Below are positions 45,378 through 55,420 of a stretch of DNA of 64,000 nucleotides, piece by piece. Every line of letters begins with the position of its first letter. Position 1 is the stretch's first letter. The stretch spans positions 1,860,001-1,924,000 of the forward strand of contig JAKFAO010000001.1 in the NCBI GenBank assembly GCA_021527695.1, given 5' to 3'. Both the position numbers and the translations under genes were made by a program. The notes beneath the pieces were generated by a model, which was not told where the DNA came from, did not search any database, and was given only the letters and a program-made list of their open reading frames with translations. Source of the stretch: Naematelia aurantialba. Its lineage: Eukaryota; Basidiomycota; Tremellomycetes; Tremellales; Naemateliaceae.

Positions 45378-48300
45378 ATGTTTCGTGCCGATCCCATGCC
45401 ACCTGCCAGTATCCCCGAAACGCCGACCAATCTCGCCATGACTGGAGATGCCAAAGACTATGGTACACAGTTGGCCACGGATTCATCCTCCAGCCAACTG
45501 CCCCATGCATCACGGTCCCCGGCCCCAACTGAGACGTCCCTCCCACCCGAGGAACGACCACGCCGAACCTCCCCCCGCCTCGCAGGTGCGCCAACAGTCA
45601 CCCCTGCGCCTCCGTCCAAATCCCTCCACATCTGCCCACTCTGCCCCCGAGGACATGGCGAGCTCCTGCAACATTGCCGTAAGATACATGCTGGCTACCC
45701 TTTCCTCATTACCGATTTCCCCCCCGACACTGTCAACGTCTGTGACAGGTGTGGCGCAGTTCTGAACCCATCCCCCAAAGCCCTCACTCGCCACCTCAAG
45801 ACATGCATAGGAGAGACAGCTGCCATACGTGCCCGGATGGCAGGCGGCACTGCCCATGATGCCCGCGGCCGCACAGTCTCAGCTGCTCGGTTGTCCATCA
45901 CCTCTTCGCTGCCCCCACTGGAGCCTTGCCACAGCCTCACCCTGCCGCCACCAGACCTCCGTCAGGAAGCCCCAATCACTCAGCGCTCCCTCCCAGACCT
46001 CCTCTCCCTACCCGGTACCTTCAAACACCTCCCCCCGAGCCTCCTGGGCCCCTTTTCCCAAACCGCAGCGAAGGTAGCCCAGACCTTCCTAGACAACCCA
46101 TCCGACAGCAACCTGTTTCACGTGCTCGCCCTCATCAAGGTGGGCCTGGCTCCGGCATTACGACAAGGCCATGCGGCAACGGTGGCCAGACTAGCCGATT
46201 ATCCCAATGTCCCCTGGCCCCAGCCGGCTGACCACACCACCCCCCCCGACCACAACCGTGCCACACGTGCCACCAAACTGGTGCAGGCTGGCCTGGTAGG
46301 CAAAGCGGAGCGGGCCCTCAACAACAACAAGGCGGGCATCGCGCCTCTCAACCCTGCCACCCTCGATGCGCTCGCCCGACAACACCCCCAGGGAGACCCT
46401 GATGCCTTCCCCCCCTTCCACTCTTCCACCCCATACCCTGACATCCCGGTTGCAGAGCAAGTCCTTGCAGCCCTGCACTCGTTTGACCGGGAAGTGGCCC
46501 CGGGCCCATCGGGTTGGACAGTCAACCTCCTCACCATCGCGGCGGCCACCCCCCCCTTCCTTGCCTGCCTCACCCTCATTGTTAGCCAGATTGCTGCAGG
46601 CACTGCATCTGGCCGCCACATCCTGTGTGCTGCCCGCCTCACCCCCCTCCTGAAGGCAAATGGTGGGATACGCCCCATTGCGGTCGGCGAACTCTTCTAC
46701 CGCCTCGCAATGAAGGCAATATTCTCGGCGAACTACAACCCTGACTTCCTTGCGCCCTTCCAGTTTGGGATTGGTTCTCGGGGAGGAGTCGAGCCCGTCA
46801 CCCGTGCAATACAACTAGCCCTAGATGGTCACCCCAGCTTCCCCTACTCCCACCTTACCTCTTTGGATGCATCCAATGCCTTCAATAACATCCCCCGTGC
46901 CTGCGTCGCCGAAGGGGTCCGCAAACATGCCCCGTCCCTGCAACGCCCGGCAACCTGGGCACATGCGGTCCCCAGCCCCCTCTACGTACATGGGGAGGGC
47001 TCGACACACACGCTCCACTCAACCCGCGGCGTAAGACAGGGTGACCCCATGGGACCACTCCTCTTCTCCATCGCCATCCGCTCTTCCCTTGAGATGCTCC
47101 AGCAACTCCTGGGCCCCTCCCACCTCCTCCTCGCCTATCTGGACGACATCTTCATTCTAAGCCCGGACGACTCGGCTCTCCAGAAGGCCCTCGACTTCTT
47201 CGCCTCCCCCGCCAGCCCAATACAACTCAACCCCTCCAAATGCATCCAGGCATCCTTGGACAGCATCCGACAGGGATCCATATCGGCCCTTGGCACCTGC
47301 CTAGGCTCCACAGCCCATCGCCGTGAATTCCTTACCGCAAGGGTTGACGAAATTGCAGACGATCTTCGTGACCTCCACCTCCTTCCAAAGCAACATGCCC
47401 TTCTCATTCTTCGACGCTCCATACAACAAAAGCTCCGACACCTGCAACGGTCCCTGAAGACCACGGACCTTGAGGAGGTTTGGGATCGCCTTGACAGCTT
47501 ACTCTGGGTGGCACTCGACCAGATCCGAGGCCACAGCCCAGGATCACAGCCTGGTGACAACTTCAACCTCGACCGGGAGATCCTCTCACTCCCTCCAACC
47601 CTCGGCGGCCTGGGCCTGCTTTCCCACCGGGAGTGTGCCCCTCTTGCCTACAGGGCCGCTGAAGACCTCGCCATTGCAGTGCTCTCCCCTCTCATCCCCG
47701 GCATTGGTCTCGATCAGGACCCCCAACAACAACGCGCTCTGTGCCTTGAAGCCTTCTCCACCAGACAAAACAGAATCCTAGGCTCCCTGGACACTAATAA
47801 GCGTGCAATCATTGTCGAATCACAATCGCAACTCGGCCGGAAGTGGCTCACTGCCATTCCCTCCTCCCCCCGCTTCTCCCTTCCTGATGCCCACATTCAG
47901 TGCAACCTACGGTACCGGACTTTAGTCCCAAGCCACCACGGGGCATGCCGGAAGTGCGGTTCCGCCAACCCGGTGGGTCATGATGAAGCCTGCCCTGGCA
48001 GACGTGACTACCGGGTCGCTCGGCACGAGGCGGTTAAGCATCACCTGGCATCTGGGCTCAAGTCTATCCCGGGCCTGGTAGTCGAAGTCGAACCATTTAT
48101 GGAGGGGCTCAGGCGCCGGAATGACATCCGGGTGACAAGTGATGGCAACGAAGCCATCCTCAACGAGGAGTACGACATCAAGGTCGTGGCTCTCACGGCC
48201 CCAATCCACCAACGCTCCCTCGCCTCCCAGCGCCTCCCTCTCACCGACCGATCAGTGGCCAATGACACCACACTCCGCATATCCCGTGTACTTCAGTATC

Positions 48301-48518
48301 AAGCCCAGCGAAAGGTCTCGGCACTCCCTTCCTCGGCAAACGGTCCGTTCTCCCCACTAGTCTTCTCGACTGGCGGAATACAGGAGGAGGCGACCAGGAA
48401 CAAGCTACAACAGTGGAAGAAGTGGGGCATGCCCGCGGCCGCCCACTCGTGGATGTTAGTCAGTATCTCAGTAGCACTGGCCAAAGCCAGAGGTAGATCG
48501 TATGACGTAGCAGACTGA
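45378..48518 (+). CDS. Retrotransposon ORF2: zinc fingers, reverse transcriptase, restriction-like endonuclease
   Basis: An uninterrupted 1046-codon frame. N-terminal fingers: CPLCPRGHGELLQHCRKIH (C2H2) and CDRCGAVLNPSPKALTRHLK..C (C2HC), about residues 75-150. Reverse transcriptase: RPIAVGELFYRLAMKAI (motif 1-2), QFGIGSRGGVEPVTRAI, LTSLDASNAFNNIPR (motif A Asp), GVRQGDPMGPLLFSIAI (motif B) and LLAYLDDIFIL (motif C, YLDD in place of the common FADD). The C-terminal part has CRKCGSANPVGHDEAC (CCHC-type knuckle) followed by RHEAVKHHL, RRNDIRVTSDGNE and EYDIKVVALTA, matching the endonuclease core. No stop or frameshift is present, so the enzyme looks functional. The start at 45378 is the first ATG after ORF1. 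Host or family name cannot be fixed without a database search. Confidence 0.93.
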   Translation: MFRADPMPPASIPETPTNLAMTGDAKDYGTQLATDSSSSQLPHASRSPAPTETSLPPEERPRRTSPRLAGAPTVTPAPPSKSLHICPLCPRGHGELLQHCRKIHAGYPFLITDFPPDTVNVCDRCGAVLNPSPKALTRHLKTCIGETAAIRARMAGGTAHDARGRTVSAARLSITSSLPPLEPCHSLTLPPPDLRQEAPITQRSLPDLLSLPGTFKHLPPSLLGPFSQTAAKVAQTFLDNPSDSNLFHVLALIKVGLAPALRQGHAATVARLADYPNVPWPQPADHTTPPDHNRATRATKLVQAGLVGKAERALNNNKAGIAPLNPATLDALARQHPQGDPDAFPPFHSSTPYPDIPVAEQVLAALHSFDREVAPGPSGWTVNLLTIAAATPPFLACLTLIVSQIAAGTASGRHILCAARLTPLLKANGGIRPIAVGELFYRLAMKAIFSANYNPDFLAPFQFGIGSRGGVEPVTRAIQLALDGHPSFPYSHLTSLDASNAFNNIPRACVAEGVRKHAPSLQRPATWAHAVPSPLYVHGEGSTHTLHSTRGVRQGDPMGPLLFSIAIRSSLEMLQQLLGPSHLLLAYLDDIFILSPDDSALQKALDFFASPASPIQLNPSKCIQASLDSIRQGSISALGTCLGSTAHRREFLTARVDEIADDLRDLHLLPKQHALLILRRSIQQKLRHLQRSLKTTDLEEVWDRLDSLLWVALDQIRGHSPGSQPGDNFNLDREILSLPPTLGGLGLLSHRECAPLAYRAAEDLAIAVLSPLIPGIGLDQDPQQQRALCLEAFSTRQNRILGSLDTNKRAIIVESQSQLGRKWLTAIPSSPRFSLPDAHIQCNLRYRTLVPSHHGACRKCGSANPVGHDEACPGRRDYRVARHEAVKHHLASGLKSIPGLVVEVEPFMEGLRRRNDIRVTSDGNEAILNEEYDIKVVALTAPIHQRSLASQRLPLTDRSVANDTTLRISRVLQYQAQRKVSALPSSANGPFSPLVFSTGGIQEEATRNKLQQWKKWGMPAAAHSWMLVSISVALAKARGRSYDVAD

Positions 48519-48870
48519 GGGAGCCCGGACCACGAACCTTTGGACTTTCTCCATAGACCTCTCCCACCCCCTACAGACATGTATCTAAATCTGCGCAACT
48601 AAGCACGATGCCGCCTAGTCAGTAGGAAGGTGGGGGACCACTTCCGAATCCTGGGTGCTGAAGTTTTTGTCTTTTTGCTCCTGGGGCGTGCGCGGTGGAT
48701 GCTCAACTTTTGGCTCCAGGGATGCCGTCGGGATCGGAACTGGGAAAAGGGCCACGGCTATACCCGTTTCCGTGCTGGCTCTGATTGCGTGCTATCTATT
48801 GACTTGCTGTCCTGGAACAAAACTAAAGGCTCGAAAGTACTCTCTGATTCTTCCAATCGACCTCTGCACA

Positions 48871-50103
48871 ATGTCGACCAAACCTGTCATCGGCAAGCTG
48901 TACCAGTACACCAGTAGGCTTTTTCCCCTTGATTGCTTTTGAGCTGCAGAGGCAGATCAGAAGTCTGCACGGTGAGGCGAGAAGCTGACGGCACGGCGCT
49001 CGTAGGCCACTCGCGTTGGACGCGTCTGCAAGCTGTGGCTGTGGTGGCTGGTGTGGAATTTGAGCATGTCAAGGACTACACCGTGCCGATGGCTATGAAA
49101 GACCCCGAGTTCCTGTCCAAGTTCCCGCTGGGCATGTTGCCTGCATTCGAAAGTGCAGATGGCAAGCTGTGCATCACCGAGGCCAGCGCGATTGCGGATT
49201 ACGGTGGGTGTGGTTTCTTGACTGTTTCTTAACTGTTTCTTGACCGGATCCTGTTTCGTGGTACCGGGGCGGGAGCTGGGGGCCTGAAGCGGGTGAAAGG
49301 AGAGGTAGCTGAGTAGATGAGGGAGGGAAATTACGACAGAGCGGACAAACGACAAACGAGGGCAGAGAGAGCAGAGAGGACAGAGAGGACAGAGACGAGA
49401 GAGACGAGAGAGACGACAGAGACGAAAGAATAGATGGACACCTGGCTTCAGAGCTGACCTGGGCAGTGGCGGTTTCGACGCCGGAAAGCGGCCTGATGCC
49501 TATCGATCCGGCAGAGGCGGCCCAAGTCCGCATGTGGCTGCATATCTGTGAGGCGGAGGTGGGCTTTGTTCGAGTTGTAGCGCTCGGGCGATCTACTGAC
49601 TCAAGCAACGCAGATCATCGCGCCGCTCTCGGCTATCAACCGTGCCCATAACAACTTGGTTCCCTGGGACGCGAACGTAGGTCATCTCTTGTCCTCCCCT
49701 TCCTGTCCCTTCCTTCCCTTCCCGGTGACGACACTCTTTTACACTCCCAGTTCGCTCTCGCTATTGCATGGAGTGGTGCAGTGTTGGGTGCTGCAGACTG
49801 ATCCTTCCCTGATAGATGGCGGATGGATTGTTCCAGGCGCTTAACCGGCGAATCGCCAACATCAACCACTGGGTGTCGACGCGCGAGTACCTCGTCGGTG
49901 GGCGGTTCACGCTCGCCGACCTGACGCTCGCGTCGGTGCTGGGGCACGGATACGCCAAGTTCTTTGACAAGGTCTGGCAGGACAAGTACCCCGACGCGCT
50001 GGAGTACTACAAGCGGATCTTGGCGGACCCAAAGCTCAAGGGAGCGCTGGGCGAGCCCGTCTTGATTGAAAAGACGCCAGAGTACAAGCCCAAGGATCGT
50101 TGA
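48871..50103 (+). CDS. GST-fold protein of the eEF1B-gamma type, without the EF1G domain
   Basis: Exons 48871-48913 and 49006-49203 give MSTKPVIGKLYQYTSHSRWT, RLQAVAVVAGVEFEHVKDYT and KFPLGMLPAFESADGKLCIT/EASAIADY: a thioredoxin-fold GST N-domain with the P-A-F..E-S motif region. After a 263-nt intron (49204-49466) it continues PESGLMPIDPAEAAQVRMWL, IIAPLSAINRAHNNLVPWDA, then MADGLFQALNRRIANINHWV and YLVGGRFTLADLTLASVLGH (the GST C-domain N-capping box). It ends LIEKTPEYKPKDR at 50103. The WL-H-x-C-E-A-E and VGGRFTLADL elements resemble the GST part of translation factor eEF1B-gamma, but the C-terminal EF1G domain is absent. It could be a paralogue, a simple GST, or a shortened eEF1B-gamma. 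Confidence 0.8.
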
Positions 50104-50283
50104 GTTGTACATGACCGTCTAGAGTAAACTAGAGTTACCAAGAGAAACCAAAGGCCAGAGAAACCAAAAGCATGGATAACGTCATGAGCAAACTCGATTA
50201 ATTCTGGTGACTTTGAGGTATACCCTGTGTTTACCGTATATTCGTCCAGACAGCCTTGTCGGCTGTGTGCTCCGTACGCCGCT

Positions 50284-51468
50284 ATGACTGTCGCGATTCC
50301 CGAGCCTACGGCTCACTGTCCATGGATCAGGACCCCTCTGGTCGAGAGCAAACGGCTCTCTGACGTTGCTGGTTGGTGAGAGCCGAGTCGTCCACCTTGG
50401 CATCACTGATCCGTGCTCAGCCGTATCTTCTTGAAACTGGAGAACCTGCAGCCGAGTGGCTCGTTCAAATCTCGGTCAGTCCCTCGCCAGCTTCGGAGCC
50501 GTGTCGTGTCGTCGCGTGGCTATAGAGAGAGTAGCAAGCTGATGGGCTGCACGGGTCCTAGGGGGATCGGGAACTTTGTGCGACACCATGTGCAAGCGCA
50601 TGCGCCTGGGACCCCGCTCCATTTCTTCATTTCATCCGGTGGGAACGCGGGCCTGGCGTGCGTGGCGGCGGCGCACGAGCTGGGGTGCGTGTCGTCGGTC
50701 GTCGTGCCGCTCTCGACCAAGCCCATGATGATCGCCAAGATCCGCGCGGCCGGCGCGACCGACGTCGTCCAGCACGGAGCGACGTGGCGCGAGGCGGACG
50801 ACTATCTGCGCGACGAGCTCCTCGTGCGCACCCCGGGGGCGGTGTACGTCCCGCCCTTTGACGACGTGCTCGTCTGGGACGGCGCGGCCACCATGGTCGC
50901 TGAGATCGAGCAGGATCTCGGCGGCGCGGCCGACGCCGTCGTGTGCTCTGTTGGCGGCGGCGGCTTGTTTGCCGGCCTCGCCCGCGGTCTGTCACACAGC
51001 ACCACACGCCAGCCCACTCGTTCAGAGTCCGAAACTCAGTCGACGAGCTCGTCGACCCCTGGCCGCATACCCACGCAGGTAATCGCTGTGGAAACCCGCG
51101 GCGCCGAGTCGCTGCACGCCTCGCTCGAGGCGGGCAAACTCGTAACTCTGCCCGGCATCACCTCGCTCGCCACGTCTCTCGGCGCCACCCGCGTCGCTGA
51201 AGAGGCATTCACCCTCGCACGGCAGGACAGCGTCCACAGCGTGCTCGTGACCGACGCAGAGGCGGTGCGGGCGTGTCTGCAGTTCGCAGACGAGGAGCGC
51301 ATTCTCGTCGAGCCGGCGTGCGGGGCGAGTCTCGCCATTGCGTACGGCGCCCAGCTGCAGCACGTGTGTCCCGGCCTGAGCGCGGAGAGCAGGGTCGTCA
51401 TTGTCGTTTGTGGAGGATCGAATATCAGCCTAGAGATGCTTGCAGAGTACAGGCAGACGTATTCGTAG
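50284..51468 (+). CDS. L-serine/L-threonine dehydratase (PLP-dependent)
   Basis: Deaminates serine to pyruvate, or threonine to 2-oxobutyrate, with pyridoxal phosphate. The start at 50284 gives MTVAIPEPTAHCPWIRTPLV, and SKRLSDVAGCRIFLKLENLQ is restored by splicing an intron at about 50376-50420. The PLP lysine is in PSGSFKSRGIGNF, with an intron inside the SKR codons; FFISSGGNAGLACVAAAHEL is the cofactor/substrate loop; VVCSVGGGGLFAGLARGLS is the Gly-rich phosphate-binding loop. The C-terminal EPACGASLAIAYGAQL and VVIVVCGGSNISLEML close the fold. A low-complexity Thr/Ser insertion (TRSESETQSTSSST) lies after the Gly loop. The length fits the short eukaryotic SDH type, without a regulatory ACT domain. 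Confidence 0.94.
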
Positions 51469-51816
51469 GCCCTTAGATGCGAGATGCGTCCGTGAGATAC
51501 ACACAGGTTGCATGCAGACTTTTCTCGTTGACCCTAGACTAGAGCACATGCTCATGTGTCTGTATACAATAGAACCGCATCAGTACGCAGGGCAGTTGCA
51601 TATCTCAAGTGAATAGACGAGGGCACACTCGTGCAGACGGCCAGAGTCACGGGCATGCACCGCTTCCCAAGACTCTGCGCCTCTCCCCACCGTGATACCG
51701 CACGAGTAAAGGCTGCATCTCCTGTGATGGCAAGCACTCCGTGGGGCCACTGTGCACTACGCCGGGCCACTGTGCACTACGCCGGGCCACTGGGCACTAC
51801 ACCGTAGCAGTCTGCA
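51469..51816. other. Intergenic between convergent genes
   Basis: 3' flanks of the dehydratase and of the DUF1770-like gene. It holds the start of a 20-bp minisatellite; no gene seen. Confidence 0.5.
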
Positions 51817-51837
51817 CTACGCCGTGGCAGTCTGCAC
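51746..51837. repeat. 20-bp minisatellite across the stop codon of a minus-strand gene
   Basis: Four and a half copies: two identical GCCACTGTGCACTACGCCGG units, then three diverged ones (GCAGTCTGCACTACGCCGTG type). The TAG stop of the minus-strand gene (51817-51819) lies in the fourth unit. Confidence 0.93.
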
Positions 51838-53026
51838 CCCGCCCGCAAAACTACCAACCCACTTCCTCCACCACCCGTCGCCGCCGACAGCCTCGCCGCC
51901 ACCGGCTTTACCGATGCTCCCGCCCGAGCCACCGACGATCCTGCCTCGGGGGACATGCGAGGCGGGATACAGCGCTGCCCTGAGGCCGGTGGCAGTTGCG
52001 CCGAGGAAGAGGGCTGCCCAGCCCCACAGTGCGCCCTGGATGAGGGGGGACAGGACCTGGAGCAGTCAGCTTCTGCCTGCTTGAGGCGACGTGACATATC
52101 ATCTGTGCGTTCGGCTGAGGCGAGGGGACATATCATCTGTGCATTCGACTGAGGCGAGGTGACATATCGCGTGGACTGGTGGAGAGGAATGGCACGTCTG
52201 GATATGATCCACATCGGAGAATGGCAAGTCCGGATATGATCCACATCGGACAGGGGAGGGGGTGCACAGGGAGGGAGGAACAGAGGCACGCCGAGCGAGA
52301 AGTTTGTGGGAGAGACTCGACCGCACCAGGATAAAGCGTTGTGATGCTATACGGAAGGCGGGAGCCGCTCACCTGATCCCGCAAGGTCACCCAGCTAACC
52401 ATGGCCCAGTCCACATCCACCTGCCTGCCCCAGTGGAACACCGGATCATCGTCAGACGAAGCGACGAGGGACTTTGATTCTGCCTCGCCCTCTGGTACCG
52501 GTCCTCGCTTGGCCTGCGAGGCGGCAGTAGGACGAGGTCTGAGGAAGGGCCGGATCGACAGGAGATATGACTGAGAGCGTCAGCGCTGTGGCTGGCAGAA
52601 GTGTCTATGAAGGTTCTCCGGGTGCAGCAGAATCGAGACGGCCATGGAAGAGGTCGAGGGCGAGGAGACGACGGGTTGGAGGAGAGGAGAAATAGACCCT
52701 GCGAGGGGAAGTGCGAGAAAAGCGCAGTCAGGCAGAGAGGAGTGGAGCAGCGAACGGCACAGCAGCAGGGGTCCAGGAGGAGCATGCACGACACTCACCT
52801 GCTCAAATCGCAGATCAGGCAGAGGCGGCATTGCTCCCCTGACCCTCCGCCTCGCCTCGCGCTTGCCCTCGCGCCGCGCTCGGACGTGCTCGTCGGTCGC
52901 TCCAAATTCCTCATCGTCGGATATGGGCAGGTCGTCAGGAAAAGACGCGGATGGTTCATAGACTGCCTGGGCGTGGCGTCCCGACGGACGGCGGAAGGGG
53001 TTGTGTGAGGGGTTGAGGGATGTCAT
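51817..53026 (-). CDS. DUF1770-like membrane-associated fungal protein
   Basis: Three exons in frame. The first starts at 53026 (MTSLNPSHNPFRRPSGRHAQ) and has an acidic/basic linker ending GAMPPLPDLRFEQ. The second (about 52380-52585) begins SYLLSIRPFLRPRPTAASQA and ends WAMVSWVTLRDQ. The third (51817-52059) gives VLSPLIQGALWGWAALFLGA (one membrane helix) and a Gly-rich C-terminus ending GGVQTATA. The string LPDLRFEQSYL..SI followed by W..V.W.T.RDQ..LPL.QG is remembered from fungal DUF1770 proteins; I cannot confirm it by search. The second intron contains two diverged direct repeats (GACATATC- and GGATATGATCCACATC-containing). No function is known. Confidence 0.6.
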
Positions 53027-53535
53027 TGGTAGCTAGCGATGGGGTGAGGGAGATGTGTAGATGGGGGATTGGGAGATTGGGAGATTGGGAGACGTGGGAG
53101 ACGTGGAAGACGTGTAGATGTCGGACAAGTGGTAGATGTGGGAGATGTAAGATGTGAGAGATGTTGGAGATGTCAGAGGCGATGGTGCTAGGTGAGACTG
53201 CGAGATGGGGCCCGGTATCGCCTCGAGGTCGTGTTATCGCGTAGCCAGGTTGGATCTGAGCGTCCAGCTCTACTGCTGAGATGAAGTGTTAATGAGCTGT
53301 CGAGTGCCGACGTTGAAGATGGGGAACATGTCGAGATGGAGAATCACCCACTTCGTTCTGTGTTGAGCGCTCGTTTCTTGGTTTACCCTCGAGTACTCAT
53401 ACCTGTCCTCTTACTTGCGCTGCCTATCATTCCTCACTCTCAAGCACCAGTCCCACCAGAAGCACCACCAGTAGCAGCAGCACCGGCAGCACCAGCACCA
53501 GTAGCATCAGTAACGCTACCACCACCACCACCAGC
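53027..53535. promoter_or_regulatory. Divergent intergenic region (DUF1770-like / TRAPPC2L)
   Basis: Contains a G-rich GGGAGATT repeat (53063-53100) and further GGAGATGT repeats to about 53175. Nearer the TRAPPC2L start, a CACCAG-type short repeat at 53455-53535 is probably 5' UTR. Confidence 0.6.
53063..53089 (+). promoter_or_regulatory. Potential G-quadruplex sequence
   Basis: Four G-runs of three or more (53063-53067, 53071-53073, 53079-53081, 53087-53089) separated by loops of 3, 5 and 5 nt. This meets the usual G3+N1-7 rule, inside a divergent promoter region. Confidence 0.6.
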
Positions 53536-54932
53536 ATGGACCGCGCCTCGGCCCCGCTCGTCCCGCTTCATCTGACCTCGCTGGCCATCCTGTCGCCGTC
53601 CAACGCGCCGCTCTACGTGCATTCATTCACGTCGCCGCAGGACTCGTTGCGGCATTACCATCTGTCTCACGCTGCTGTCGATGTGATTGAAGAGCGAAGT
53701 GGGTCTGCCTCGTTGCCGTTGCCGTGTCATCGAGCTGCTGTCGTGCTCTTCCCTTCTGCTACCTCGCCTGTTACCTCTCCTGTTACCTCTTCTGCCACCT
53801 CTCCTGCTACCTCTCCTGTTACCTCTCCTGTTACCTCTTCTGCTACCACTCCAGTCTGCCTCTGTGCTACCTCTGCTGCTACTGTATGCTATTTAACCTC
53901 CCCAGTTTGCCTTTATACTTCTCCCTCTCAGCGGTACATCTACCCACGCCTCTCAGTCCTCAGTCCACCCCTCTCGCGTCCCGTGGCCCTTCCCGACGCC
54001 CGCTGTTATGATCGCTGACTCCCTGCCAGTCGTCATGACCAGCACGCCGAACAAGCCAGCAGACAGCTACCTCGGCCTGCTGTTCTGCATGGAAGACATG
54101 GCCTTGTGGGTTTCTCTGCCGCTTTACTTCTGCTTTCCTCCCTCTCTCTCTCCCCACTCCCCTTCCCTCTTCTACTCGCCTTCTCCTCTCTCCCTACTCT
54201 CTCTTCTTACTTCCGCTCATAGTACTCCCTCTCTTCTACTCCGCCTCCTTCGCCGCCGCCGCCTCCTGTCCTTTTCTGTATCGTCCCCTCTCTCGCCTTT
54301 CACCCTCCTCATCAGCACATACTTCGTAGGACCTGCTCACCCGACAGCTACGGCTTCCAAACACCCACCAAACTCCGCATGGTCCTCTCCGTCGCGCTAG
54401 TGGACGCGCTCATCAAAGACGCCGATATCGTCGCTGTGCGTTCACCTCCCTCTCCTCTCTCGTACCCGCACTACCACACGTCTCGTGTACTCGGCCGACA
54501 ATTGTCATTGCGTACTCGGACTGACAATTATCTGTTGCGTACTCGGACTGAACAATTATCCGTTGCGTATTTTGACTGATACCTTGGTGGCTGCAGATCT
54601 TCCGCGCCATCCACTACCTCGTGCTCCAGACCGCGTCCAACCCATTCGTGTCCCTCCCTGCCTCGTTCGCAGCCCGCCCCGACACTGGCGGTACGGTGAA
54701 TCCCACGTCCAAACCCGACACCAACGTGGACATCGACATTGCCGAGCCCCCTCCATCCGACAACGACACAGGCACAGGGCAGGAAACGGACATCCACAAC
54801 GCCGCTGTGCCGACGAGCAGGATGTTCGCTTCTGGCCCAGAGGATATCCGGCCCGAGTGGTTCAGAGATAGCCAGCGCTTCCAGCGCTCAATAGCGGGCA
54901 TTGGGAGCCTGCTGAATGGCGTCAGGTTATAG
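53536..54932 (+). CDS. TRAPP complex subunit 2-like (TRAPPC2L/Tca17, sedlin family)
   Basis: A longin/sedlin-fold subunit of the TRAPP Rab-GEF complex at the Golgi. The start at 53536 reads MDRASAPLVPLHLTSLAILS, then PSNAPLYVHSFTSPQDSLRH and YHLSHAAVDVIEER. After intron 1 (about 53700-54030): STPNKPADSYLGLLFCMEDM/ALYGFQTPTKLRMVLSVAL and VDALIKDADIVAIFRAIHYL, the C-terminal helix pair of the family. An insertion rich in Asp/Pro follows (TSKPDTNVDIDIAEPPPS), and the last exon ends RSIAGIGSLLNGVRL at 54932. The Y-LGLL-x-ED--YGF-T-TK signature supports TRAPPC2L over sedlin itself. All three introns carry repeats: CTCCTGTTA units, CT-rich DNA, and three copies of a 30-nt GCGTACTCGGACTGACAATT-like unit. 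Confidence 0.88.
53755..53880. repeat. 15-bp-type minisatellite (ACCTCTCCTGTT) in TRAPPC2L intron 1
   Basis: About eight to nine degenerate copies of TGTTACCTCTCC/TGCTACCTCTTC units, pyrimidine-rich on the sense strand. Confidence 0.9.
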
Positions 54933-55420
54933 CTTCTACGAAACCAAGGACAATGATGTTGTACGTCCTCCTCTGGTGTTGTTCAAACGAACATGCTCAT
55001 AACACCAGGTATATTACGACTAACGATACAATGCATGATTGAGCTCAGCGCCCTTGGATGGATATGTCGCAAATATGTTCTCCCTTGTCAGTGTGACTGT
55101 TCCCGGTGTCGTCTGTCCGCCCAACGGTGCCAGTAAGCTATCTTACCTCCTCCTCTCCCGCGCACGCCCGATGAGTTCTCCCAACCCTCCCCACAGCTTC
55201 ATCGGTCGCACACGTCCGCTCGAGCTGCTGCCACCTGGCTTCCTCACGGCTCGAGCAGATATACCCGCCTAACCCAAGAGGTTTCGCACAACGACCTATA
55301 ATATCTCCACCCTACTTTGACATCTTGACTCGAGTGCCTTCTTCAAGTTGACAGATACGGGGCGTACATGTCTTCTTCACATTCCTCAACTCTCGTCGCC
55401 CGGCGAGAGACCCGCATGCA
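54933..55420. other. Intergenic between convergent genes
   Basis: No recognisable coding exon; a 77-codon plus-strand frame is unsupported. Confidence 0.5.

Larger units (their letters stand above)
44681..48518 (+). mobile_element. Non-LTR retrotransposon, restriction-like-endonuclease type, two ORFs, apparently intact
   Basis: A LINE-type element with a long second ORF containing zinc fingers, reverse transcriptase and a C-terminal CCHC plus PD-(D/E)XK-like endonuclease. This arrangement is found in CRE/SLACS/R2-like elements, not the AP-endonuclease type. The plus strand is visibly C-rich and G-poor throughout, unlike neighbouring genes. The limits given are the ORF limits; true ends, target-site duplication and any 3' tail could not be identified. 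It sits between the divergent starts of the MED27-like gene (44494) and the GST gene (48871), so it presumably entered their shared upstream region. Confidence 0.88.
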
